Part shown: positions 1-4,293 of the stretch, one piece after another
Layout: every line of letters begins with the position of its first letter
Numbering within the stretch: the stretch's first letter is position 1
Source of the DNA: an uncultured Clostridia bacterium
Lineage (GTDB): Bacteria > Bacillota > Clostridia > UBA1381
DNA: 8,560 nucleotides
Assembly (NCBI GenBank): GCA_934462945.1
Contig: CAKSJF010000086.1
Span: forward strand, 1-8,560
Reading direction: 5' to 3'
Made by a program: the position numbers and the translations under genes
The notes under the pieces: generated by a model
What the model saw: the letters and a program-made list of their open reading frames with translations, nothing else
Told to the model about the DNA's origin: nothing
The model's database searches: none

Positions 1-9
1 ATTTTGTGG

Positions 10-38
10 TAGACAAATAAATTCAGATGTGTTAGAAT
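10..38 (+). promoter_or_regulatory. Predicted promoter of the antisense antitoxin RNA
   Basis: The -35 box TAGACA (10-15) and -10 box TAGAAT (33-38) are separated by 17 bases. The -10 is preceded by TGT, giving an extended -10 (TGn) element. The predicted start is near base 45. The promoter faces opposite to every protein gene in the window and points into the 3' end of the small hydrophobic ORF, as expected for a type I antitoxin. Each box matches the consensus at five of six positions. Activity is inferred from sequence only. Confidence 0.65.
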
Positions 39-46
39 AAATATAG

Positions 47-74
47 AAAAGGCAAGACCTCAAACGGTTATGCC
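47..74 (-). terminator. Weak terminator of the toxin mRNA (candidate)
   Basis: On the minus strand GGCA-TA-ACC pairs with GGT-CT-TGCC around the loop GTTTGA, followed by TTTT (50-47). The stem has a 2x2 internal loop, so it would be a leaky terminator. It would end the toxin message at about base 46, immediately before the antisense promoter region. Part of the stem is the 3' copy of the 12-base inverted repeat, so hairpin formation and long-range pairing would compete. Confidence 0.4.
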
Positions 75-86
75 ACGAAAGAACTA

Positions 87-129
87 CAAGATAGTCCTGA
101 CTTGACCGGTGGGGGCTATCTTGCTTTTT
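87..129 (+). terminator. Rho-independent terminator of the antisense RNA
   Basis: CAAGATAGTCC (87-97) pairs with GGGCTATCTTG (113-123) to form an 11-bp stem with one G-T pair. The loop is 15 bases and is followed by C and five T (125-129). The loop contains CTTG (101-104), which fits the YUNR U-turn motif often used for fast RNA-RNA pairing. On the minus strand the same hairpin covers the toxin stop codon but lacks a T-tail, so it terminates only plus-strand transcription. The T-run overlaps the last toxin codons. Confidence 0.8.
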
Positions 130-190
130 GTACAAGTGTTATTAAAAACACAATAACTAAAATTAAAATTCTAATTATGTACTTCTTCAT
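116..190 (-). CDS. Small hydrophobic peptide, candidate type I toxin (24 aa)
   Basis: The ORF has 24 codons plus TAG and is too short for standard gene finders. It starts with ATG at 190, eight bases after a near-perfect Shine-Dalgarno sequence GGAGG (199-203). The peptide begins MKKYIIR, runs through a continuous stretch of I, L, V and F (about residues 5-20) and ends QKAR. It is therefore one short membrane helix capped by basic residues at both ends. Type I toxins (Ibs, Fst, TxpA and BsrG classes) are small membrane peptides of this kind that damage or depolarise the membrane when over-produced. The function is inferred from the peptide together with its surroundings: its own promoter, a structured leader, a sequestered Shine-Dalgarno sequence and an antisense RNA over its 3' end. 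It lacks the Fst-type PxxxG motif, and I do not recognise the family. It could instead be a small holin-like or regulatory membrane peptide. Confidence 0.7.
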   Translation of the reverse strand: MKKYIIRILILVIVFLITLVQKAR

Positions 191-195
191 AACAA

Positions 196-241
196 CCACC
201 TCCATTCCCGACTATAAATAATCAGAATATAATGAGGGTGG
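196..241 (-). promoter_or_regulatory. Hairpin sequestering the toxin Shine-Dalgarno sequence
   Basis: In the minus-strand leader, CCACCCTCATT (complement of 231-241) can pair with AATGGAGGTGG (complement of 196-206). Of the 11 positions, nine are Watson-Crick pairs, one is a G-U wobble and one is a mismatch, with a loop of about 24 bases. The 3' arm contains the whole GGAGG of the toxin. This would block ribosome loading on the full-length message, a hallmark of type I toxin mRNAs. The 5' arm shares four bases (238-241) with the 12-base repeat that can pair with the 3' UTR, so the two structures are mutually exclusive at their edge. Confidence 0.6.
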
Positions 242-284
242 CATAACCGCCCAGCTTTTACACTGTTTTTGATCTTACCTTTTC

Positions 285-303
285 AGCCAGAATACATCCG
301 GCT
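285..303 (-). promoter_or_regulatory. 5'-terminal stem-loop of the toxin mRNA
   Basis: Immediately at the predicted transcription start (302-303), AGCCGGA pairs with TCTGGCT around the loop TGTAT: seven pairs, one of them G-U. A hairpin at the extreme 5' end usually protects an RNA from decay starting at the 5' end and fits the stable messages of type I toxins. That it begins exactly at the predicted start supports the promoter call at 309-338. Confidence 0.5.
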
Positions 304-308
304 ATTAT

Positions 309-338
309 ATTTTAGCACATCAAGTCGTATATTGTCAA
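309..338 (-). promoter_or_regulatory. Predicted toxin promoter (consensus -35, extended -10)
   Basis: On the minus strand the perfect -35 TTGACA (338-333) is followed after 18 bases by TAAAAT (314-309), with TGC directly before it as an extended -10. The predicted start is at 303-302. It lies just after the stop codon of the 99-aa gene and would give a leader of about 110 nt before the toxin ATG at 190. A better-looking TATAAT at 309-304 lies 23 bases from the -35 and is probably not used. Confidence 0.75.
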
Positions 339-345
339 GTTAAAG

Positions 346-366
346 TTTCTCAATAAAATTGAGAAA
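346..366 (-). terminator. AT-rich hairpin over the 99-aa gene's stop codon (possible weak terminator)
   Basis: TTTCTCAAT (346-354) and ATTGAGAAA (358-366) form a perfect 9-bp inverted repeat with a 3-base loop. On the minus strand it is followed by CTTTAACTTG rather than a clean T-run, so it may slow or partly terminate transcription, or only protect the mRNA 3' end. The TGA stop at 352-350 lies inside the stem. It separates the 99-aa gene from the toxin promoter that begins eight bases further on. Confidence 0.35.
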
Positions 367-649
367 AATAGCCTAAAAGTAACAACACGACCGCGCAAAC
401 AATACTGCACCAGAAATATATCCATGCTACGATTGATATTCCGTTTACACGCTTACATATTTTTTCAAGGTAATATGTCTGCATTCTTAGTTTTTCTAAA
501 GTCTGCTCCTGCACGTCCTCCGGTTTTTGTATACGTTTAGCTAATTCCTGCTTTGCGCTGTTGACCGTTTCCGGCTCATAATCCCCAAAGTGATCAATAA
601 TTTCTTTCAGTTCTTCGACTGTCATTTCTTCAAATGTTTTATTTATCAT
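350..649 (-). CDS. Small single-pass membrane protein, probable prophage moron (99 aa)
   Basis: The function is not recognised. Residues 1-67 are hydrophilic, mostly helical and acidic to mixed in charge, with a segment around residues 19-40 (DHFGDYEPETVNSAKQELAK) resembling the short 'Y-x-P-E-x-V-x-x-A-x-x-E-L' helix seen at the start of many small membrane-associated proteins. The basic stretch KICKRVNG precedes one hydrophobic helix (about 71-94, ending VVLLLLGYF), which predicts the N-terminus in the cytoplasm. Translation starts at ATG 649, with AGGAG and GGGG 7-12 bases upstream. It has its own near-consensus promoter inside the late operon and sits between the tail chaperone and the expected tape measure gene. 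Both points suit a gene expressed in the lysogen, for example for superinfection exclusion, but that role is inference. It is AT-richer than the structural genes. A structural tail role is less likely, given the promoter and the membrane helix. Confidence 0.8.
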   Translation of the reverse strand: MINKTFEEMTVEELKEIIDHFGDYEPETVNSAKQELAKRIQKPEDVQEQTLEKLRMQTYYLEKICKRVNGISIVAWIYFWCSIVCAVVLLLLGYFSQFY

Positions 650-673
650 GTCTACACCCCTCTCCTACTTGAA

Positions 674-702
674 AATATATCACACTTTCCGGATTTTGTC
701 AA
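674..702 (-). promoter_or_regulatory. Strong sigma-A-type promoter of the 99-aa membrane protein gene
   Basis: The minus strand carries a perfect -35 TTGACA (702-697), a 17-base spacer and TATATT (679-674), with TGA forming an extended -10. The -35 begins two bases after the stop codon of the chaperone frameshift product (705-707). The start would be near 667, so the leader is only about 18 bases and consists almost entirely of the ribosome binding site (AGGAGAGGGG). Such a promoter should be active from host RNA polymerase without phage late activators. Confidence 0.85.
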
Positions 703-704
703 CC

Positions 705-1231
705 CTAAAAATTGTCAATATCCGCTTGCGTTGCTTGCCTTACTGGTTCATCTGCGCTGAACATTTCAGCTCTCGCGGCTGCCATGTCTGTGACCATGCC
801 AACCGTGAGAAGGTCTAAATCCTGCATGGAGATTCCCAGTTCTGCCACGCATACTAAGAATTGAGCGGTTGTGATTCCGGGTTGTCCGGAGGATTCTTTT
901 TTTTTGCGTCTAAAGAGGTGCTGTTAGCATTCCAAAGATCAAGAATCACCGGCAGAATGTCATAGATCGCGAACATTTCAAAACCGTCAAGCCATTGATC
1001 CGGTGTATCCGGAACGGTGGGGTCTGCCTGTCTTGCCATGGTATAGGCGATATTTTCAAAGAGTTCCAAAACGGAAACATCCATTTTCTTCGTATTAGAT
1101 GCCTGTAATAACCGGGTCAGATCAACGAACAGATCGCGTCCGAACATGCCCCTGTACAGGCGCGGTGTGGCGGCAGTCGCTTTGAATGTAACAGACTTGC
1201 CGCCAATTTCAATTGTTCTTGTATTTTCCAT
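705..1231 (-). CDS. Tail assembly chaperone, frameshift (G-T type) product, 175 aa
   Basis: This is the predicted -1 frameshift fusion. It reads the 854-1231 frame for 111 codons to the A-run at 897-905, then changes to the -1 frame at 899 and continues for 64 codons to TAG at 705-707. The extra part reads KESSGQPGITTAQFLVCVAE, then a helix-like segment including DLDLLTVGMV, and ends QADIDNF. The 'LG.S..DLDLLTVGMV' pattern is typical of the T portion of siphophage tail chaperones that bind the tape measure protein. In lambda, gpG and gpGT are made in a fixed ratio by a -1 frameshift and recruit tail tube subunits around the tape measure; both leave the finished tail. The downstream frame has no ribosome binding site or good start of its own, so fusion is the natural reading. 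Slip efficiency, and whether the ribosome or RNA polymerase slips, cannot be seen. Confidence 0.8.
854..1231 (-). CDS. Tail assembly chaperone, short (G-type) product, 125 aa
   Basis: This is the unshifted product of the chaperone locus. ATG at 1231 follows GGAGG (1241-1245) by nine bases, 16 bases after the major tail protein's stop. The protein begins MENTRTIEIGGKSVTFKATA, a short beta-type start ('G..v.fk.Ta.tp..YR..FGRD') followed by helices around residues 32-105, which is the usual architecture of Gram-positive siphophage tail chaperones that sit right after the major tail gene. The C-terminus after residue 110 (KKNPPDNPESQPLNS) is polar and probably disordered; it is replaced by the T portion when the frame shifts. 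It acts in the cytoplasm during tail assembly and should be made in excess of the long form. Confidence 0.85.
   Translation of the reverse strand: MENTRTIEIGGKSVTFKATAATPRLYRGMFGRDLFVDLTRLLQASNTKKMDVSVLELFENIAYTMARQADPTVPDTPDQWLDGFEMFAIYDILPVILDLWNANSTSLDAKKKNPPDNPESQPLNS
897..905 (-). other. Slippery A9 site for programmed -1 frameshift
   Basis: On the minus strand the frame reads GCA AAA AAA AAG AAT. The A AAA AAG heptamer is a classical -1 slippery sequence, in which both tRNAs can re-pair one base back. Nine A in a row could also cause RNA polymerase slippage. The unshifted stop (854-856) lies about 40 bases downstream. The site sits at the end of the G-like domain, where siphophage chaperones normally shift. 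Confidence 0.75.
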
Positions 1232-1247
1232 TTTCCGCGCCCTCCGA

Positions 1248-1829
1248 TTACGAACCTACCACTGTACCGCCGGAGGTCTGCACGGTTTCAAACCATTTAG
1301 AATAAACCTGTCCGTCCTCTGTGATCGTGGTGCGCTTAATAATCCGGGTATCCTTTGCCGGAGTTGCAGAGATACTAATTTTTGTAGTCTTTGCCTCCAT
1401 CCGGTCACCTTTTGTTGCGGTGTCTAAGTCCGGAGGAGTTGCCATGCAGCGGTAGAATGCGTGTCTGCGCTTTTGCTGATCTCCGTCCATCTCAAACAGC
1501 AGAGCGAACGGACACGGCTTTCCGTCAGCGGATTCCTTGATGGTTGAGCCATCCACTTCAAAGCCTAAGCAATCAGTATAAAAGCTTTGCGGAAGATTGG
1601 TAAACTCGAAATCTCCGTCATAGCCTTTATTATCCACGGCAACCGCATATTCCGGGTCGTCATCTGCGGCAATTGCTGTCCGCTCATAATTCTTTTTTAA
1701 AGACGCGTTCACTGCACCGGGGATTGCTACCGGAGTAGCGTATTCTGTGCCGGTTTCGCTCTCCTCTGTGATTTTTGCATAATAAACTTTTTTTAAACCA
1801 TAATTGATCTTGTTTTCTGTAGTACTCAT
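1248..1829 (-). CDS. Major tail (tube) protein, phi13 family (193 aa)
   Basis: This protein polymerises into the non-contractile tail tube. The sequence begins MSTTENKINYGLKKVYYAKI, then has a 'TP..IPGAVN.SL' strand, a central 'DNKGYDGDFEFTNLP..F..D.LG' segment (about residues 68-90) and a 'FALLFE.DGD...RRHAFYRC' segment (about 107-128), followed by a lysine- and threonine-rich strand region. This layout and length fit the phi13-type major tail protein family of Gram-positive siphophages, which have the HK97 gpV/gp6-type tube fold. ATG at 1829 follows GGAGGG (1836-1841) by six bases, one of the best ribosome binding sites in the operon, as expected for a highly produced protein. It lies between the tail terminator and the tail chaperone, the canonical position. 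No C-terminal immunoglobulin-like domain is present. Confidence 0.92.
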   Translation of the reverse strand: MSTTENKINYGLKKVYYAKITEESETGTEYATPVAIPGAVNASLKKNYERTAIAADDDPEYAVAVDNKGYDGDFEFTNLPQSFYTDCLGFEVDGSTIKESADGKPCPFALLFEMDGDQQKRRHAFYRCMATPPDLDTATKGDRMEAKTTKISISATPAKDTRIIKRTTITEDGQVYSKWFETVQTSGGTVVGS

Positions 1830-1844
1830 TGTGATCCCTCCATT

Positions 1845-2156
1845 TTAAATTTGTATACTGTAGGTAATTACATAAACATCCTGTTCACTGATATAGGTTT
1901 CGTCCGTCTGATATACAAGCTCGGCAGAATCCAAAAGCTTTTCTATTTTTTCTTCCAGTTCCGGATTCTTTTCCTTGACATATAGTCCGATTTCATAATC
2001 GTGCAACTTGATATATGCCTTATCATCCGCTAAAATATAGCTCCTGCCGGTGCTCCAAAAGCAGAGATACGGCGGTTTTACCTCGTAATCAAAATGATCA
2101 TAGCGAACAGGAATTTTCATTTTTTTCAGCAGCTGATATAACTGACCATGTGTCAT
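1845..2156 (-). CDS. Probable tail terminator / tail completion protein (103 aa)
   Basis: The protein is small and acidic to neutral. It has an N-terminal helix (about residues 4-13), then 'IPVRYDHFDYEVKPPYLCFW' and strands ending in 'YEIGLYVKEKNPELEEKIE', and a C-terminal 'YVITYSIQI' strand. An alpha-beta fold with the pattern 'P..Y....PPY..y.......ad......Y.i.LY...k.pe.E..ie..L' is common in Gram-positive phage proteins located between the HK97 gp10-like protein and the major tail protein. By position these cap the tail tube and fix its length. The function is assigned from that pattern and from gene order, not from catalytic motifs. ATG at 2156 overlaps the upstream stop in ATGA, so translation is probably coupled. 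Confidence 0.7.
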   Translation of the reverse strand: MTHGQLYQLLKKMKIPVRYDHFDYEVKPPYLCFWSTGRSYILADDKAYIKLHDYEIGLYVKEKNPELEEKIEKLLDSAELVYQTDETYISEQDVYVITYSIQI

Positions 2157-2536
2157 TTCTTCAATTCCTCCAAAATTTCAGGGTATAGGGTCTGCGCCAT
2201 TTCCTCCGCATCTATCCAGTGCGGATATGCCTTTGATTTTGGTTGTTTTCTTGGCATTTTATGACCTTCTTCCAGCAAGTGCGTCAAACTCCACTGATGA
2301 TCTGCGGCATAGACTGTAACAGCTTTGTAGCCACGCGCTTTCTCGGTCACTTTCTTTTTGAAACTTCCCTTATACGCTCCGGTCTTTACCGGGATTCGCG
2401 GATGAACTTTCAGCATTTTTACAACCTTATTTGCCGTTTTATCAACTGCTTTCTGAACAATCCGGTCAGTTTCCACGGTGTATTCCTCAACTGATTTCGT
2501 GATTTCCTTTGCAAGGTCTGAAATATCAATTCCCAT
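2153..2536 (-). CDS. HK97 gp10-like head-tail connector / neck protein (127 aa)
   Basis: This is a structural protein at the head-tail junction. The family signature is visible: 'HPRIPVKTGAYKGSFKKKV' (about residues 45-63) and 'HLLEEGHKMPR' (about 86-96), the HK97 gp10 pattern of TGxyrxSf followed by an LExGh motif. The first 40 residues are helical (SDLAKEITKSVEEYTVETDR), and the C-terminus is another helix. The start at ATG 2536 overlaps the head closure gene by 11 bases. Only a weak Shine-Dalgarno sequence (GGTGGC) precedes it, which suggests translational coupling. Its position between head closure and tail terminator is the standard one. Family assignment is firm; the exact role (tail completion or stopper) is known only by analogy. 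Confidence 0.9.
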   Translation of the reverse strand: MGIDISDLAKEITKSVEEYTVETDRIVQKAVDKTANKVVKMLKVHPRIPVKTGAYKGSFKKKVTEKARGYKAVTVYAADHQWSLTHLLEEGHKMPRKQPKSKAYPHWIDAEEMAQTLYPEILEELKK

Positions 2537-2849
2537 TCCGTGCCACCGCCTTAATTTTCAAAATATCATTTGACATCATGAAGTTGTCGACATGCTGGAT
2601 GTCGTATTCCTGCGAATCATATTCAATCAGGTATTCCTGCGGCTTGATTCCTTTCACCGCCCGACAAAACCGGATTTTAAATGTGACCTCATTCTCTGCA
2701 TTGATCTGACGCGCGGCATAGTATTCCTTGCCGCCAACGCAATTGATCTCTGCTTTGCAGGAATGGCAGAGAATCTTTTTCATACAGCAGTTGCCGTATT
2801 CGTCCGCATCATCCTGCAAGTGATAAATTTTAATTGGTTTCCACATCAT
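2526..2849 (-). CDS. Phage head closure (head-tail joining) protein (107 aa)
   Basis: This belongs to the family that closes the connector channel after packaging, with SPP1 gp16-like folds. The mostly beta sequence has 'AEVN'-like 'KAEINCVGGKEYYAARQ' (about 32-48), then 'ENEVTFKIRFCRAVKGIKP' (about 52-70) and 'YLIEYDSQEYDIQHV', the usual order of strands. The N-terminus carries five cysteines within 17 residues (21, 22, 28, 31, 37), more than usual. Start ATG 2849 (a second ATG follows directly) is preceded by AGGTG and overlaps the gp6-like gene by 20 bases, which implies coupled translation. Its place after the gp6-like connector supports the call. Confidence 0.85.
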   Translation of the reverse strand: MMWKPIKIYHLQDDADEYGNCCMKKILCHSCKAEINCVGGKEYYAARQINAENEVTFKIRFCRAVKGIKPQEYLIEYDSQEYDIQHVDNFMMSNDILKIKAVARNGN

Positions 2850-3120
2850 CGCACCTGCTTTCCAGTTTTAACTGTAAAGAGAAATCCTCCACCAGTTTTC
2901 GGACATTGCCGCTTGCTTTGTCGGAAATACCGCGGTTATCGTACAAATCGGAAATGACGATCAGAGAGAGCATTTTCGCCCTCTCTGACATTGTGTCATA
3001 ATTCGGATTGACTGCGCCCCTTAAGTATTCATCTGCCGCCGCGATCAGGCTTTGCAGAATCTCATCATCATCATCAAAATCAACATGCAGATAGTTTTTT
3101 ACTTCTTCAAGCGTTACCAT
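2830..3120 (-). CDS. gp6-like head-tail connector protein (96 aa)
   Basis: This is a small, all-helical adaptor that forms a ring under the portal. It starts MVTLEEVKNYLHVDFDDDDE, the hallmark 'vtLeevK.yLrid.ddDD..l..li.aA..yl' opening of HK97 gp6-like and DNA-packaging proteins, followed by 'LIAAADEYLRGAV' and, near the middle, 'AKMLSLIVISDLYDNRG'. The C-terminal helix (about 70-88) is 'VRKLVEDFSLQLKLESR'. A length of 96 is normal. ATG at 3120 has GAGGTGA seven bases upstream, and the capsid gene ends 12 bases before it. The position directly after the capsid is canonical. Confidence 0.9.
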   Translation of the reverse strand: MVTLEEVKNYLHVDFDDDDEILQSLIAAADEYLRGAVNPNYDTMSERAKMLSLIVISDLYDNRGISDKASGNVRKLVEDFSLQLKLESRCDDVETN

Positions 3121-3132
3121 CCGATCACCTCA

Positions 3133-4293
3133 TTACGATGCACTTGTTTTCGGTGCGGTTTCCACTTCTCCGTAGATGTAAATTTTATCGGATGAATCCT
3201 TTTGGATGACATCGATAAATTCAATCAACCGCGCTACCGTTGTGTTCGACATAAAGCCAGCTTCGGTACTGGTTGCAAAGGAGATCAAGCCATTCAGATC
3301 AACAAAGCAAACCGCTTCACGGAGATTACCATAGAAGAACGGTGTTTTTTCAGGTTTGCTTGTGGTTGCAGCAGTAGAGGGGAGGAGCGAATCAGAGAAT
3401 ACAATCACGTCATATCCTGCAAATCTGTGTACCCCCGGAGCTGCGACATCCTGCGTCAAAATCGGTCTGCCTGTGGTGTCAAGCTGCTTGTCCAGGTAAT
3501 CATAACCGGTCTGATTGGTTACAATCACAGTTCCATAGAGAACAGCCGGGTCTAAATCCTTATTCAGAGAACTTTTCAAAGCTTTCCAGTCTGCCAGTGC
3601 CTTGGCGGTTTTGCCGTTTTTCAATGTTGCAATTGCCATAGCATTTTCAGTAATAACCGCTTTCTTTGCAAATACTTCTGCAACGTAGGCAATCAGTGCA
3701 TTGTCGGTTAAGGATAACAGGGTATTTGAAAGCTTAATAAATGCTGCTTTCTCCTTTAAAGAGAATGAAACATTCTTAAATTCAATATCTGTCACATCCG
3801 TACCGTCTGTACCGTCTGCGAAATCAGCTAAGCCTGTCAGCGTCTCAAATCCCTCCACCGGGAAAGAACCGGTTAATGCGCCGGCGGGAAGGTATCCTAA
3901 AACATCGCGAAATGACTTATAGTCCCGGATTTTCTTAACAATCTGCGTCCGGATATCCTGCGGCAGGATATATCCCTCACCCTTTGCACCGTTTGTATTG
4001 GAGCTGGTCGGCAAAAGCAGACTTTTTTCTGTATCATCCAACGGCATGCCGGAGATTGCTTTAATGACCGCACGCAAGCTGTCAGCAGTTTTCTTTTCTG
4101 TGCCGGTTTCGTCCGGTACTCGTGCCTGGTCTGCTTCAAACAGTCCTTTTTCCACTTCGTATTCCTTTTTTAATTCAGCAATTTCAGAAAGCTTCTTTTG
4201 TGCTTCCTCGAATTTCTTTTCATCCCGAAAAGCCTTTGCCTCATTCTGCAATGTTTCAATTGCCGTTAAAATTTCCCTCATTCTTTTACTCAT
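3133..4293 (-). CDS. Major capsid protein, HK97 fold, with N-terminal delta domain (386 aa)
   Basis: This is the main shell subunit. Residues 1-55 are a charged coiled coil (for example MSKRMREILTAIETLQNEAK), corresponding to the scaffold-like delta domain removed by the prohead protease. Residues 60-100 are a linker. The mature part begins around residues 100-108, before 'GEGYILPQDIRTQIVKKIRD', a typical HK97-type start. Later parts include 'FKNVSFSLKEKAAFIKLSNT', a helix with 'AKKAVITENAMAIA', the 'VIVTNQTGYDYLDKQLDTTG' segment, and 'FFYGNLREAVCFVDLNGLI' near the C-terminus. I chose ATG 4293, which overlaps the protease stop by eight bases and has GAGG nine bases upstream. A GTG at 4308 would add five residues but lacks a good ribosome binding site. 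The cleavage point is inferred. Confidence 0.95.
   Translation of the reverse strand: MSKRMREILTAIETLQNEAKAFRDEKKFEEAQKKLSEIAELKKEYEVEKGLFEADQARVPDETGTEKKTADSLRAVIKAISGMPLDDTEKSLLLPTSSNTNGAKGEGYILPQDIRTQIVKKIRDYKSFRDVLGYLPAGALTGSFPVEGFETLTGLADFADGTDGTDVTDIEFKNVSFSLKEKAAFIKLSNTLLSLTDNALIAYVAEVFAKKAVITENAMAIATLKNGKTAKALADWKALKSSLNKDLDPAVLYGTVIVTNQTGYDYLDKQLDTTGRPILTQDVAAPGVHRFAGYDVIVFSDSLLPSTAATTSKPEKTPFFYGNLREAVCFVDLNGLISFATSTEAGFMSNTTVARLIEFIDVIQKDSSDKIYIYGEVETAPKTSAS

Larger units (their letters stand above)
45..130 (+). ncRNA. Candidate antisense antitoxin RNA, about 85 nt
   Basis: A transcript from the promoter at 10-38 would start near 45 and end at the strong hairpin and T-run at 87-129. 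It contains no credible ORF. It would be fully complementary to the 3' part of the message of the 24-aa peptide encoded on the other strand, covering its last codons, its stop codon and its whole 3' UTR. This 3'-overlapping arrangement is that of Firmicutes type I antitoxins such as RatA (against txpA) and SR4 (against bsrG), which promote decay of the toxin mRNA. I do not recognise a named RNA family here. Both ends are predictions, accurate to a few bases. Confidence 0.6.
65..249. repeat. 12-bp perfect inverted repeat flanking the toxin ORF
   Basis: CGGTTATGCCAC at 65-76 is the exact reverse complement of GTGGCATAACCG at 238-249. The two arms lie in the 3' UTR and the 5' leader of the minus-strand toxin transcript, about 160 bases apart, with the toxin ORF between them. 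In RNA they could form a long-range 5'-3' duplex, as is known for hok and other type I toxin messages. There are no transposase genes or target duplications that would make these insertion-sequence ends. Confidence 0.75.

Noticed and set aside
65..249. 12-bp inverted repeat as insertion-sequence ends
   Set aside because: The 160 bases between the arms encode no transposase, and the arms fit within the leader and 3' UTR of one predicted RNA.
304..309. Perfect TATAAT as the toxin -10 box
   Set aside because: It is 23 bases from the TTGACA, too far; the overlapping TAAAAT with TGC before it gives an 18-base spacer and a start at the 5' stem-loop.
897..905. A9 run as a sequencing error splitting a single chaperone gene
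   Set aside because: A short and a frameshifted product at exactly this position are expected for siphophage chaperones, and the run forms a proper slippery codon context. An error cannot be fully excluded from one sequence.
1146..1427. Plus-strand ORF of 93 codons across the chaperone and major tail genes
   Set aside because: It is antisense to two well-supported genes, has no ribosome binding site and no sensible protein pattern.
3897..4139. Minus-strand ORF of 80 codons inside the capsid gene
   Set aside because: It is a different-frame shadow of the capsid reading frame, rich in R, Q and C as such shadows are, and has no ribosome binding site.
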